From assembly GCF_000760735.1 (NCBI RefSeq), contig NZ_JMEX01000004.1, positions 424,072-488,071 on the forward strand: a stretch of 64,000 nt of DNA, in the 5' to 3' direction. Of this stretch, positions 26,521-35,007 are shown piece after piece (positions within the stretch are counted from its first letter, which is position 1; each line of letters starts with the position of its first letter). The notes beneath the pieces are model-generated. The model had not been told where the DNA came from. It saw only the letters and a list, made by a program, of their open reading frames with translations, and did not search any database. This stretch comes from Rhodococcoides fascians A44A (lineage in GTDB: Bacteria; Actinomycetota; Actinomycetes; Mycobacteriales; Mycobacteriaceae). The translations under genes were made by a program, and so were the position numbers.

Positions 26521-27672
26521 CTACGTCGTAGATCGTGTGACCTCGCCCACCGGAAGATCGTGATGAATCCGTCCGCTTCCACCGGCGAGAGGGGCGCCAC
26601 TGCCGCCCCACCGCTTGGCAACGATTTCGGCCGCGATGGAGACCGCCGTCTCCTGGGGAGTACGCGCCCCCAGGTCGAGCCCGATCGGACTGGACAACCG
26701 GGCCAGTTCGGCCTCGGTCAGCCCCGCGTCACGCAACCTGGCGACGCGATCGTCGTGGGTACGACGGGACCCCATCGCTCCGACGAACGCGAACTGTGGC
26801 CGACGTAACGCGACCTCGAGCAACGGCACGTCGAATTTGGCATCGTGGGTCAACACACACACGATGGTGCGTTCGTCGACTCTTCCAGCGGCAATCTGGT
26901 CGGCGAGATACCGATGCGGCCACTCGACGACGACCTCAGCCGCCGCCGGAAATCGCTGCGCCGTGGCGAACCGTGCCCGTGCGTCGCACACCGTCACTCG
27001 ATATCCCAGAAACGCGCCCTGCTGGGCGACGGCAGCCGCGAAGTCGATGGCACCGAACACGAGCATTCTCGGCCGCGGGGCGTAGCTCGACACGAAGACC
27101 TCCATGCCGACGCCGAGACGTTCCCCCTCCGGTCCGTACGTCAGCGTCTCCGTGCGCCCGGACGCCAGAAGTCCACGCACGTCGTCGATCACGGCTGCAT
27201 CGAGTCGGTCGGTTCCGAACGTGCCCGACGATGCGTTCTCCTCGATCACCAGGTGCCGTCCGAGGCGAGCCGGATCCGGATGACCGACAATGGTTGCGAC
27301 TGCGATCGGCCGCTCGGCAGCGATCGCGTCGGCGACGGCTCCCAGTTCGGGGAACGTCGTCCGCGATATGGGCTCGATGAACACATCCAGGGTGCCGCCA
27401 CAGGTCAACCCCACCGCGAACGCGTCGTCGTCGCTGACACCGTATCGCTCGAGGACCGGTGCGTCCGATGCGATCACAGCCGTCGCGGCCTCGTACACCG
27501 CGCCTTCGACGCATCCACCCGACACCGAGCCGCTGACTGTTCCGTCCGGTCCGACGACCATCGACGCCCCCGCTGGTCGCGGAGCGGAATCGAACGTGCG
27601 AACCACGGTCCCGACGCCTGCGGTGACCCCGGCACGCCAGAGCGCGATCACCTCGTCGAGGACATCTCTCAT
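26521..27672 (-). CDS. XdhC-like protein, stand-alone copy
   Basis: A 383-residue XdhC/CoxI family protein. The N-terminal XdhC domain has VSGSVSGGCVEGAVYEAA (about 47-64) and FAVGLTCGGTLDVFIEP (about 85); the C-terminal Rossmann-like domain has MLVFGAIDFAAAVAQQGAFL and VLTHDAKFDVPLLEVAL. XdhC proteins bind molybdenum cofactor and add the terminal sulfur needed by xanthine-oxidase-type enzymes. Start ATG follows AGAGGA. Unlike the copy at 59244, no molybdenum hydroxylase gene is near; flanks are the CopD-CtaG gene and tRNA-Arg. It may serve another hydroxylase such as a CO- or aldehyde-dehydrogenase elsewhere. The two copies share the long motifs but differ clearly in sequence. Confidence 0.85.
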   Translation of the reverse strand: MRDVLDEVIALWRAGVTAGVGTVVRTFDSAPRPAGASMVVGPDGTVSGSVSGGCVEGAVYEAATAVIASDAPVLERYGVSDDDAFAVGLTCGGTLDVFIEPISRTTFPELGAVADAIAAERPIAVATIVGHPDPARLGRHLVIEENASSGTFGTDRLDAAVIDDVRGLLASGRTETLTYGPEGERLGVGMEVFVSSYAPRPRMLVFGAIDFAAAVAQQGAFLGYRVTVCDARARFATAQRFPAAAEVVVEWPHRYLADQIAAGRVDERTIVCVLTHDAKFDVPLLEVALRRPQFAFVGAMGSRRTHDDRVARLRDAGLTEAELARLSSPIGLDLGARTPQETAVSIAAEIVAKRWGGSGAPLAGGSGRIHHDLPVGEVTRSTT

Positions 27673-27793
27673 CGACAGAATCCTCTCGTCCGAGCACGGA
27701 CCCGGGCGCTCGCGATGTAGAAGCGCCACGGTGTTCGTGTTCCACCGACTATGCCCGTTGCAGCGGGCGACGAATCGTCGATCGTGTTCTCGG

Positions 27794-27866
27794 TGCCCCC
27801 GGCAGGATTCGAACCTGCGACCAAGGGATTAGAAGGCCCTTGCTCTATCCCCTGAGCTACGGAGGC
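27794..27866 (-). tRNA. tRNA-Arg (anticodon TCT)
   Basis: Read on the minus strand the cloverleaf is complete: acceptor GCCTCCG pairs with CGGGGGC, D-arm GCTCAGGGGATAGAGC, anticodon loop CTTCTAA with TCT, and T-arm GCAGGTTCGAATCCTGC. The discriminator is A. CCA is not encoded (CCG follows). TCT reads AGA/AGG, rare codons in this GC-rich genome. Confidence 0.96.
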
Positions 27867-28062
27867 GTGGCCCGGACGGGTCCGAGCACGGTGAATCAGT
27901 CTACCTGCTCGGTCGGCGGGTCGACGAAGGGCAACGGGTACGACCGGAAATCCGGTCCGAAATCCGGTGCGAGCCCGGTCGATCCTGCGCCTACGGGCAG
28001 CATCACGTGCGAATGCGCACTGCCGAACGTGTGGTTGACTGAGCACAACCGAAGGGGCCACC

Positions 28063-29205
28063 GTGCACCAGCTCACCCTCGGCGTCATGTCTCGGTCGTC
28101 GAAGCCGAACGAACGTCGCCTCCCGATTCATCCGCATCATCTCGAACGCATTCCCGACGAGCTACGACGCCGCATGTTCTTCGAGGCGGGGTACGGACTT
28201 CCGTTCGGGATCTCCGACGACCACATCGCCGCGTCGACCGGAGGCATCCGTTCGCGCACGGAGCTGATCGCCGAGTGCGATGTCGTTCTGTTGCCGAAAC
28301 CGCAAGCGTCGGACCTGGAGTCGCTTCGCCCAGGTCAGATCCTGTGGGGTTGGCCGCATTGCGTCCAGGATGTCGAGCTCACTCAGGTGGCCATCGACCG
28401 CAAGCTGACGCTCGTGGCCTTCGAAGCGATGAATCATTGGTCCGCGGAGGGCTCGTTCAATCTCCACGTGTTCCACAAGAACAACGAGTTGGCCGGTTAC
28501 TGTTCGGTGCTGCACGCGTTGCAGTTGATCGGGTCGACCGGAGACTACGGGCGCCGGTTACGCGCGGCGGTGATCGGCTTCGGTGCGACGGCGCGGGGTG
28601 CGGTGACGGCTCTGAACGCCCATGGCGTGCACGAGGTCGACGTACTCACTCAGCGCGGTGTCACTGCTGTCGGTTCGCCCATTCACTCGGCACGCATCGT
28701 CAATTTCGATCTCGACGGCGAACACCCACGGCGCAGCCGTGCATTGACCGACGAAGGCCGAATTCCGTTGTCGCAGTTCCTCGGCGACCACGACATCATC
28801 GTCAACTGCGTACTGCAGAACACGAATGCCCCGCTGACGTTCCTGCGCACGGAGGATCTCGACTCGATCGATCCGGGCACGTTGATAGTCGATGTCTCGT
28901 GCGACCAAGGAATGGGGTTCGAGTGGGCCCGCCCCACGTCCTTCGACGCTCCCATGTTCACTGTCGGCGACAACGTTCGGTACTACGCGGTCGACCACAG
29001 CCCGTCTTACCTGTGGGACTCGGCGACCTGGGAGATCAGTGAGTCGCTGCTGCCGTACATCGGCACCGTCCTGGGCGGACCGACCAGCTGGGACGCCGAC
29101 GCGACCATTCGTCGATCCATCGAGATCCGCGACGGCGCGCTGGTCAACCCGGACATTCTCGCCTTCCAACACCGAAGCGCCGAGTACCCCTACCTGGTGG
29201 CCTGA
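28063..29205 (+). CDS. AlaDH/PNT-family dehydrogenase, N5-(carboxyethyl)ornithine synthase-like
   Basis: A 380-residue NAD(P)-dependent enzyme of the alanine dehydrogenase/transhydrogenase fold. The N-terminal half has KPNERRLPIHPHHLERIPDE and ECDVVLLPKPQASDLESL, matching the substrate-binding Arg and Lys of the family; the Rossmann motif is LRAAVIGFGATARGAVTAL (about 166-184). HNVxxYAVDH-type sequence (DNVRYYAVDHSPSY, about 306) replaces the usual C-terminal AlaDH motif and is typical of N5-(carboxyethyl)ornithine synthases and saccharopine-dehydrogenase-like relatives. It might condense an amino acid with a keto acid or reduce an imine; substrate undetermined. GTG start after GAAGGGG. A hairpin terminator follows and separates it from the convergent PucR gene. 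Confidence 0.65.
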   Translation: MHQLTLGVMSRSSKPNERRLPIHPHHLERIPDELRRRMFFEAGYGLPFGISDDHIAASTGGIRSRTELIAECDVVLLPKPQASDLESLRPGQILWGWPHCVQDVELTQVAIDRKLTLVAFEAMNHWSAEGSFNLHVFHKNNELAGYCSVLHALQLIGSTGDYGRRLRAAVIGFGATARGAVTALNAHGVHEVDVLTQRGVTAVGSPIHSARIVNFDLDGEHPRRSRALTDEGRIPLSQFLGDHDIIVNCVLQNTNAPLTFLRTEDLDSIDPGTLIVDVSCDQGMGFEWARPTSFDAPMFTVGDNVRYYAVDHSPSYLWDSATWEISESLLPYIGTVLGGPTSWDADATIRRSIEIRDGALVNPDILAFQHRSAEYPYLVA

Positions 29206-29255
29206 GCCAGGCGCACGTTGGCGGTGCCGGACCGAGAAATCGGCACCGCCCTGGC
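29206..29255. terminator. Bidirectional terminator hairpin
   Basis: GGCGGTGCCG (29220-29229) pairs perfectly with CGGCACCGCC (29241-29250) around an 11-nt loop; outer arms GCCAGG (29206-29211) and CCTGGC (29250-29255) extend it with an asymmetric bulge. It lies between two convergent genes. Confidence 0.8.
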
Positions 29256-29295
29256 GATCGACCCCGCGCACGACGCTCGTCGGTGCGGGTGCGGA

Positions 29296-30474
29296 TCAGG
29301 ATGCCTCGGCAACCATGTCCGACATGGCCCCGCCCGGTTCGTTTGCCCGCGACAGACAATCGACGACGAGTGCAGCATGCAACGACATGAGGCCCGCGGA
29401 ACTGAGCGGGTCCACGCCGGTCAGCTGCTCGATCCGCTTGAGGCGGTAGTCGACCGTATTGGGGTGTACGTACAGCAGTTTCGCACTTGCGCGCCTGTTG
29501 GCCTCGCTGCCGACGAAGGTCTTCAGGGTATGCATCAACTCCGGAAAGCCGTCGAGAGGCGCGATCACCGAACGCAACCGCGAACGGCCGGGGCCCGGCC
29601 GCGAGAGCTGGTACTCCAGAGCAAGATCGCTCGTCCGGTACAGACGGGGTTCCATGCGCAGCGACCTGGCCAGATCCACCAACTCGCGGCAATGTCCGAG
29701 TACGCCGTTCAACGAACCGAGAGTGCCCCGTGCCGTGGCCGCGACGGTATCGACGTGCAGAGTCGCGGCGAGCCTGGTCAGGCAATCCTCGACGACGCTT
29801 GCGGGCGACGACGGAACGAGGACGACTCCCCCGCCCGTGGTCAGCGACAGCAGTGGTCCGCGAACGCCCGAGGCCGCAGCCATCGTGCTTTCCGCCGCCG
29901 CCAAGGCCGCGTTGTCGACGGAGCGTACGTCGGTCCTGGCGGCGCCCGGCCTATCGGCGTCCGACGCCGCGGTGACGAACCGTACGAATATCACGTCGTA
30001 TTCCGTGGCCACCTCGATTCCGTTACGTTCCGCAATCCCACGGGCTTCGGGGTCGTCCGCGACGAGCAGGTCGACCAATTGGGCAACGCGCTCGCCGTTG
30101 GACCCTGGGTCCTGACGGCAGAACTCCATGTACGCGGCCGAGACTGCGTTGCCGAGAGATTCGAGGACTCGCATCATGAACACTGCGTTGTCGACCACGC
30201 CGGATCGATCGACCTCGGCGACACTGCCTTTGAGTCCAGCGGTGGCCGCGGCGTGGACGAATCGCTGCGCGTCCCGTAGCGGCACCCCCTCGCGCGCAAG
30301 GTCTTCCGCGGCGCGACGGACAGGTTCGAGCTCGGCAGGGGCCGGGAGCCGGCCGGCGCGAAGGCAACGGTCGACGACAGCACCGCTGCGCCCTTCCAAC
30401 GCGGATGACCGTCCGCGAGGGACCTCGGTGACAACAGTGCCGGGGGAATGCGTGAACGAAGTGTCCAACCGCAT
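29296..30474 (-). CDS. PucR/CdaR family transcriptional regulator
   Basis: A 392-residue regulator ending in the PucR-type helix-turn-helix: TLKTFVGSEANRRASAKLLY then VHPNTVDYRLKRIEQLTG (about 335-372). The N-terminal part is helical (RRAAEDLAREGVPLRDAQRF) without a recognised sensor motif, and the middle (about 180-310) resembles the GGDEF-like domain of CdaR proteins. PucR regulators often activate purine, sugar-acid or amino-acid catabolism in response to a metabolite. It is far from the purine island, so it more likely controls the neighbouring AlaDH-like gene or a remote target. The 216-bp gap upstream (30475-30690) contains its promoter region and a terminator for the desaturase operon. 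Confidence 0.82.
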   Translation of the reverse strand: MRLDTSFTHSPGTVVTEVPRGRSSALEGRSGAVVDRCLRAGRLPAPAELEPVRRAAEDLAREGVPLRDAQRFVHAAATAGLKGSVAEVDRSGVVDNAVFMMRVLESLGNAVSAAYMEFCRQDPGSNGERVAQLVDLLVADDPEARGIAERNGIEVATEYDVIFVRFVTAASDADRPGAARTDVRSVDNAALAAAESTMAAASGVRGPLLSLTTGGGVVLVPSSPASVVEDCLTRLAATLHVDTVAATARGTLGSLNGVLGHCRELVDLARSLRMEPRLYRTSDLALEYQLSRPGPGRSRLRSVIAPLDGFPELMHTLKTFVGSEANRRASAKLLYVHPNTVDYRLKRIEQLTGVDPLSSAGLMSLHAALVVDCLSRANEPGGAMSDMVAEAS

Positions 30475-30612
30475 GTCGAGCCGCCTTTCCTACCGCTTGT
30501 GTGGTTCGTGAAGTAACGGTAACTCATCGAGCGGTCCGAAGGTATGAAAATGGAGGTGCAAACATTCTTGAAGTTTGTTTTTTCCGGAACGTTCTACCCG
30601 AGACAGCGAACA

Positions 30613-30651
30613 GCCGGGCCGCTCGCCCCGGTGAAGGGCGAACGACCCGGC
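30613..30651 (-). terminator. Terminator of the desaturase operon
   Basis: Arms 30613-30628 and 30636-30651 form a 16-bp stem with two G-U wobbles around a 7-nt loop. It lies about 40 bp beyond the last gene of the operon on the minus strand. Confidence 0.75.
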
Positions 30652-30690
30652 GTCCGAGACTCGGTCGATTGTGCCGCCGCGGCCGAGTTG

Positions 30691-30918
30691 CTACCTGTTC
30701 TCGAACTCGCCGTTGATGACCTTGCCTGCAGGAGTGTCCTCGCGGGCCTTCTTCGCAGCCTCCCGCATCTCGATGCCGTCCGAGATGAGATCCCCGATCT
30801 CCCGGGTCACGTCCCGCACCGCCCCGGCGATGATGACGGCGATCCGGCCGACGTGCGTAGCCGCGGACTCCGTCAGTTCCTGCACGGTGTCCTTGTTGCG
30901 TTCGAACTTGCCGACCAC
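30691..30918 (-). CDS. Small conserved protein of the desaturase operon
   Basis: A 75-residue protein, function unknown. The GTG at 30918 is chosen because AGGGG lies eight bases before it; another in-frame GTG is three codons upstream. The sequence is an amphipathic helix run, KDTVQELTESAATHVGRIAV followed by the mildly hydrophobic IIAGAVRDVTREIGDLI, then a charged tail MREAAKKAREDTPAGKVING. It could associate with the membrane surface or with the desaturase. It follows the desaturase gene by 46 bp on the same strand and ends before a terminator, so it is the last gene of the operon. Confidence 0.65.
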   Translation of the reverse strand: MVGKFERNKDTVQELTESAATHVGRIAVIIAGAVRDVTREIGDLISDGIEMREAAKKAREDTPAGKVINGEFENR

Positions 30919-30964
30919 GACGTTCACCCCTGATTCGGTATTCGGTCCGCTGGCGCCGGCCACG

Positions 30965-32143
30965 TCAGGCCGCGACCTTCTTGCGCTCGACGATAACACC
31001 GACCGTCGGCTTCGATCCGGTCAGAGAATCCGGCAATGCGAGCTTGAAGATCTTGCCCCACACGGTACCGATCTGCTTGAAGAAACCGCCGGTGTTGTAC
31101 GGAAGGCCGTATTTGCCGCACAGTGCCTTCACCTCAGGGGCGAGCTCCGGGTAGCGGTGCGCAGGCAGATCCGGGAACAGGTGATGCTCGATCTGGTGCG
31201 ACAGGTTGCCGGACATGATGTGGAACAGCGGCGATCCCTCGATGTTCGCCGATCCGAGCATCTGACGGACGTACCACTCGCCACGCGACTCGTCTGCGGT
31301 CTCGTCCTCGGTGAAGGTCTGCACCCCCGTCGGGAAGTGTCCGCAGAAGATGATCGAGTAGGTCCACAGGTTGCGGATCAGGTTGGCGCCGACGTTCCCC
31401 ACCAGTGTGGTGACGAAGAAGGGGCCGGACAGCGCCGGAAAGATCACGTAGTCCTTGAGTACCTGACGACCGGCCTTGCGCCACATTCCCTGCAGCAAAG
31501 GCTTGACGTCGTGCCACTTGCGCTTGCCCTGGACGATGTTCTCCGCTTCGAGGTCGTGCAGCATGACGCCCCACTCGAAGAACGTCATCAGCAGGAACGC
31601 ATAGACGGGGTTGCCCAGGTAGTACGGATTCCACTTCTGGCCCTCGTCCATCCGCAGGATTCCGTAACCGATGTCGCGGTCCTTGCCGACGATGTTGGTG
31701 AACGTGTGGTGCATGTAGTTGTGCGAATGCTTCCACTGGTCGGCCGGGCAGACGGTATCCCATTCGAACACTTCGGAGTTGAAGCCGGGCTCACGCATCC
31801 AGTCGTACTGGCCGTGCATGACGTTGTGGCCGATCTCCATGTTGTCGAGGATCTTGGAGACGCCGAGGGCGCCGACTCCGGCGAGCCACACCGGAGGCAA
31901 GAACGGCAGGTACATCATGGCCCGACCGGCGATTTCGAGGCCGCGTTGAGTCTTGACGATGTTGTAGATGTATTCGCGATCCTCCTCGCCCAGCTTGGCG
32001 ACGGTGCGAGCACGGAGCTCGTCGAGCTCGCGGCCGAGGTCTTGGACCTGCTCGTAGGACAGGACCGTCGGTGGCAGCGCCTCGGGCTTCTCCGCGGATC
32101 CGAAGAAGGGCAAAGACAGTGAGGGCAGTGGGATTCCGAACAT
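30965..32143 (-). CDS. Membrane fatty acyl desaturase, DesA3 type
   Basis: A 392-residue di-iron membrane desaturase, probably introducing the delta-9 double bond into stearoyl/palmitoyl-CoA for phospholipids. All three His boxes are present: EIGHNVMHGQ (about 103), HSHNYMHHTF (about 140) and LSHQIEHHLFPDLP (about 317). Hydrophobic segments flank the boxes (MMYLPFLPPVWLAGVGAL, IFPALSGPFFVTTLVGNVG). Start ATG at 32143 is nine bases after GGAGA; a GTG three codons upstream is too near. The gene following the ferredoxin reductase on the same strand is the desA3-Rv3230c pairing known from M. tuberculosis, where the reductase supplies electrons. Confidence 0.92.
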   Translation of the reverse strand: MFGIPLPSLSLPFFGSAEKPEALPPTVLSYEQVQDLGRELDELRARTVAKLGEEDREYIYNIVKTQRGLEIAGRAMMYLPFLPPVWLAGVGALGVSKILDNMEIGHNVMHGQYDWMREPGFNSEVFEWDTVCPADQWKHSHNYMHHTFTNIVGKDRDIGYGILRMDEGQKWNPYYLGNPVYAFLLMTFFEWGVMLHDLEAENIVQGKRKWHDVKPLLQGMWRKAGRQVLKDYVIFPALSGPFFVTTLVGNVGANLIRNLWTYSIIFCGHFPTGVQTFTEDETADESRGEWYVRQMLGSANIEGSPLFHIMSGNLSHQIEHHLFPDLPAHRYPELAPEVKALCGKYGLPYNTGGFFKQIGTVWGKIFKLALPDSLTGSKPTVGVIVERKKVAA

Positions 32144-32190
32144 TTGAAACACTCTCCGTTTCGGTTGTCGAAGATTGTCGGTCGGGTCGG

Positions 32191-33303
32191 TCAGATTTCG
32201 ATTTCCACGTCACCGACAGGTACCGACACACAAATCTGGATCTTCTTGTGCGGTTCGGTGTCGGTCTCCCCGGTCTTGACGTTCCGGGTGCATCCCGAGG
32301 TCTTCACCGACGTGCAGGTGAAGCAGATGCCCATCCGGCAGCCGTAGGACGGCGTCAGGCCCGCGTCCTCCGCCTGTTCGAGGAGGGTCTTTCCCGAGTT
32401 GGTTGCGACGACGTCACTGCCGGAGAAGTTGACGTCTCCGTCTGCATCGGCGTCGGCGGTCGGTGCCGGCGCGGCGAACTCCTCGAAATGGAGTCGGTCG
32501 GCAAGTCCGAGATCGTCGTAGACGCCCCGGACCGACCGCATCAGTCCCGGCGGACCGCACAGGAACGTCCGAGCCTCCGCGAACCACGGTGCCACGGCGT
32601 TCAAGTGCTCGGTTCCGAAGAACCCGTGAAGGTCTCCCCCACTCGTCTGGTCCGTGTACGCCAGGACGATTCGGACTCGATCGTGCTCGGCTGCGATCTG
32701 CTCCAACTCGGCGCGGTACGAGACGTCCTTTTCCGAGTAGGCGTAGTGCAGGAAGGTGAGGTCGCCGCTGTACCCCTCGTCCAGCAGCGACCTCAACATG
32801 GACAACACGGGCGTGATCCCGCTTCCGCCACTGATCAGCAGAACCGATTCCGGACGAGGCGTCGGCAGGTGAAACACGCCGTCGGCCTGCGACAGGCTGA
32901 CGACGAGGCCAACCTGCGCGTTCGCGTGAAGATACTGCGAGACAAGGCCTTCCGGATGCGCCTTGACGGTCAGTTCGATGAGACCGTCGGCGCGGTACTG
33001 CGAACATGCAGGCGAGTAGCACCGTGTGTGGCGCACCCCGTCGATGACGACGCCGACCTGCACGAACTGGCCGGCCTCGAAGCCCCTCCACTGGTGCGTC
33101 GGGCGCAACGTGAGGGTGACCGTGTCGGCAGTGGACCGGTGTACATCCGTCACTTCTGCCCGAAGATCCCTTACCGTGGTCATCGGGTCGACGAGCTCGA
33201 GGTAACGGTCGAGCGCGTGAGGCGTTGCCATGGCCTCGAACAGGGAAAGCAGCGAAAACTTGCGGCGAATGCCTGACTGTCGAGACTTCTGCTGAATTGC
33301 CAT
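32191..33303 (-). CDS. Ferredoxin-NADP reductase with C-terminal [2Fe-2S] domain (desaturase electron donor)
   Basis: A 370-residue three-domain flavoprotein. The FAD-binding barrel has RHTRCYSPACS near 95 and the NADPH domain has LLISGGSGITPVLSMLRSLL and FLCGPPGLMRSV. The C-terminal ~85 residues form a plant-type [2Fe-2S] ferredoxin: YGCRMGICFTC supplies three Cys and CVSVPVGDV near the end the fourth. This architecture is that of Rv3230c, which passes electrons from NADPH to the DesA3 desaturase. The ATG is preceded by GGGAGG. First gene of the operon; a palindrome 29-46 bp upstream probably binds the divergent TetR regulator. Confidence 0.92.
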   Translation of the reverse strand: MAIQQKSRQSGIRRKFSLLSLFEAMATPHALDRYLELVDPMTTVRDLRAEVTDVHRSTADTVTLTLRPTHQWRGFEAGQFVQVGVVIDGVRHTRCYSPACSQYRADGLIELTVKAHPEGLVSQYLHANAQVGLVVSLSQADGVFHLPTPRPESVLLISGGSGITPVLSMLRSLLDEGYSGDLTFLHYAYSEKDVSYRAELEQIAAEHDRVRIVLAYTDQTSGGDLHGFFGTEHLNAVAPWFAEARTFLCGPPGLMRSVRGVYDDLGLADRLHFEEFAAPAPTADADADGDVNFSGSDVVATNSGKTLLEQAEDAGLTPSYGCRMGICFTCTSVKTSGCTRNVKTGETDTEPHKKIQICVSVPVGDVEIEI

Positions 33304-33331
33304 CTCGCCTCCCGGTTCGAGGAACTTCTTC

Positions 33332-33349
33332 AGTGTACGTCTGTGCACT
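33332..33349. promoter_or_regulatory. Palindromic operator in front of the desaturase operon
   Basis: AGTGTAC-GTCT-GTGCACT: 6 of 7 arm positions are complementary. It lies 29 bp before the reductase ATG and downstream of a TTGACA on the minus strand (33388-33383). The size and symmetry fit a TetR-family operator of the DesT/FasR kind; the TetR gene at 33479 is the obvious candidate. Inference. Confidence 0.6.
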
Positions 33350-33478
33350 AGAATCCCAGTGTGGCAGATCCGTACCGGAATCTGTCAACGTGAAAGTGAT
33401 GGCACCGACATAGCACGGCGCACGTGTCCTGGATCACACTCACCCTGAGACGACGTCGAGACCGGAGGAGGTCACAGA

Positions 33479-34129
33479 GTGGACAGCAATAAACTCGAAC
33501 ATGTGACAGAACCGGGTACGCGTGCGGAACGCAAGGAACGCACACGACAAGCGCTCATCGACGGCACCCTGGATCTGTTGCGCGACCGGTCGTTCGCGAG
33601 CGTCAGTCTGCGCGAGGTCTCACGATCGGCCGGCATAGTGCCGACTGCGTTCTATCGACACTTCGCGTCCATGGAAGATCTCGGCGTAGCTCTGGTCGAG
33701 GACTCGATGCGGACGCTTCGTCAGATGCTGAGGGACGCGCGCAAGGATCCCACGGTCAAGAACGCAACCGAATCACTCCGGATCCTCGTGCGCGCCGTTC
33801 GCTCACACGAGGATCAGTTCCGATTCATCGCCCGCGAACGCTACGGCGGAGTCACCGAGGTACGACGCGCATTCGCGACCGAGCTCCGCATGTTCGTCAG
33901 CGAACTGACCATCGACCTCGCCCGCATGCCAGGGCTCGAATCCTGGGACATCAGCGATCTGGAGATGGCCGCGGATCTGATCGTCTCGACCATGCTCACC
34001 GCCACCGTCGGCCTGTTGGAGATCGACCGCCCCGGCAGCTCGAGCGAACGCGAACTCCTGGCACGCACCGAGCAGCAGGTCCGCCTCGTGGTGTTGGGCA
34101 TGGGAGCCTGGAGATCGAACCACGGTTGA
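33479..34129 (+). CDS. TetR family regulator of the desaturase operon
   Basis: A 216-residue regulator. The N-terminal helix-turn-helix is clear: RTRQALIDGTLDLLRDRSFA, VSLREVSRSAGIVPTAFYRH (about 42-61). The C-terminal ligand domain includes FRFIARERYGGVTEVRRAF and MAADLIVSTMLTATVGLLEI, the style of fatty-acyl-CoA-sensing members such as DesT. The GTG start follows AGGAGG. It is divergent from the reductase-desaturase operon, with a palindrome between, so control of unsaturated fatty acid synthesis in response to acyl-CoA is the simplest reading. The regulator-target link is inferred from position. Confidence 0.88.
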   Translation: MDSNKLEHVTEPGTRAERKERTRQALIDGTLDLLRDRSFASVSLREVSRSAGIVPTAFYRHFASMEDLGVALVEDSMRTLRQMLRDARKDPTVKNATESLRILVRAVRSHEDQFRFIARERYGGVTEVRRAFATELRMFVSELTIDLARMPGLESWDISDLEMAADLIVSTMLTATVGLLEIDRPGSSSERELLARTEQQVRLVVLGMGAWRSNHG

Positions 34130-34171
34130 TTCGACCCGAGGTGCACTCGACCTCAGCTGAGAGGACCGAAC

Positions 34172-35005
34172 ATGACGATGACCGAAGTAACCGTCGACGA
34201 TCTGGTGTTCGACGTGTCGATCGCCGGCGAGGCGAACGCGGAACCGGTGGTGCTGCTGCACGGGTTCCCTCAGACTCACGCGTGCTGGGATCGGGTCGCG
34301 CCGACGCTCGTGGAACACGGCTTGTTCACCATCGCACCCGACCAGCGCGGATACTCACCGGGCGCACGTCCGCTCGGCACCGATGCCTACCGCGTGGAGA
34401 ATCTCGTCGGCGACATCGTCGGGATACTGGACGCACTCGGCCTGGAGTCGGCGCACGTCGTCGGACACGACTGGGGTGCCGCGGTGGCGTGGCAACTCGC
34501 AGCGCGGCACCCGGAACGCGTTCGTTCGCTCGTCGCGGTGTCCGTGCCGCACACGGCTGCGTTCAATCAGGCTCTCCGCGAGGACGCGGACCAGCGTGAG
34601 CGCTCGACCTACATGGGGCTGTTGCGACAGGCAGGCAAAGCCGAGGAGGTGCTGCTCGAAGACGATGCACGTCGGCTGAGGGCCATGTTCTCCGAACGCA
34701 GCCCGGACGACCGTTACGTCCGGCACCTGCAGGAGCCGGGGGCGCTGACCGCGGCGTTGGAGTGGTATCGGGCGATGACGAACGAGTTCGGACGCCTCGC
34801 ACCGGTGACCGTTCCCACGACCTACGTGTGGAGCAATCAGGACTCGGCCATCGGCCGTGCGGGCGCCGAACGGTGCGGCGAACACGTGGACGCCGACTAC
34901 ACATTCGTCGAACTCGACGGAATCTCGCATTGGATTCCGGAGGAGGCCCCGGACCGACTGGCCGACGAGATCCTGCGGCGGGTCGCCCAGTCGAGGGTGT
35001 CGTGA
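34172..35005 (+). CDS. Alpha/beta hydrolase, epoxide hydrolase-like
   Basis: A 277-residue alpha/beta hydrolase. The oxyanion motif VVLLHGFPQTHACWDRV is at about 26-42, the nucleophile elbow GHDWGAAVAW at about 99 with Asp as nucleophile, and the C-terminal His lies in DGISHWIPEEAPDRL (about 250). An Asp nucleophile points to epoxide hydrolases or dehalogenases, not esterases. The cap domain (about 135-200) contains two potential Tyr (YMGLL, WYRAMT), consistent with epoxide hydrolase. Substrate not determinable. ATG after AGAGGACC. It lies 42 bp behind the TetR gene and may be in the same transcript; it is convergent with the MFS gene, 2 bp between stops. Confidence 0.8.
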   Translation: MTMTEVTVDDLVFDVSIAGEANAEPVVLLHGFPQTHACWDRVAPTLVEHGLFTIAPDQRGYSPGARPLGTDAYRVENLVGDIVGILDALGLESAHVVGHDWGAAVAWQLAARHPERVRSLVAVSVPHTAAFNQALREDADQRERSTYMGLLRQAGKAEEVLLEDDARRLRAMFSERSPDDRYVRHLQEPGALTAALEWYRAMTNEFGRLAPVTVPTTYVWSNQDSAIGRAGAERCGEHVDADYTFVELDGISHWIPEEAPDRLADEILRRVAQSRVS

Positions 35006-35007
35006 GA

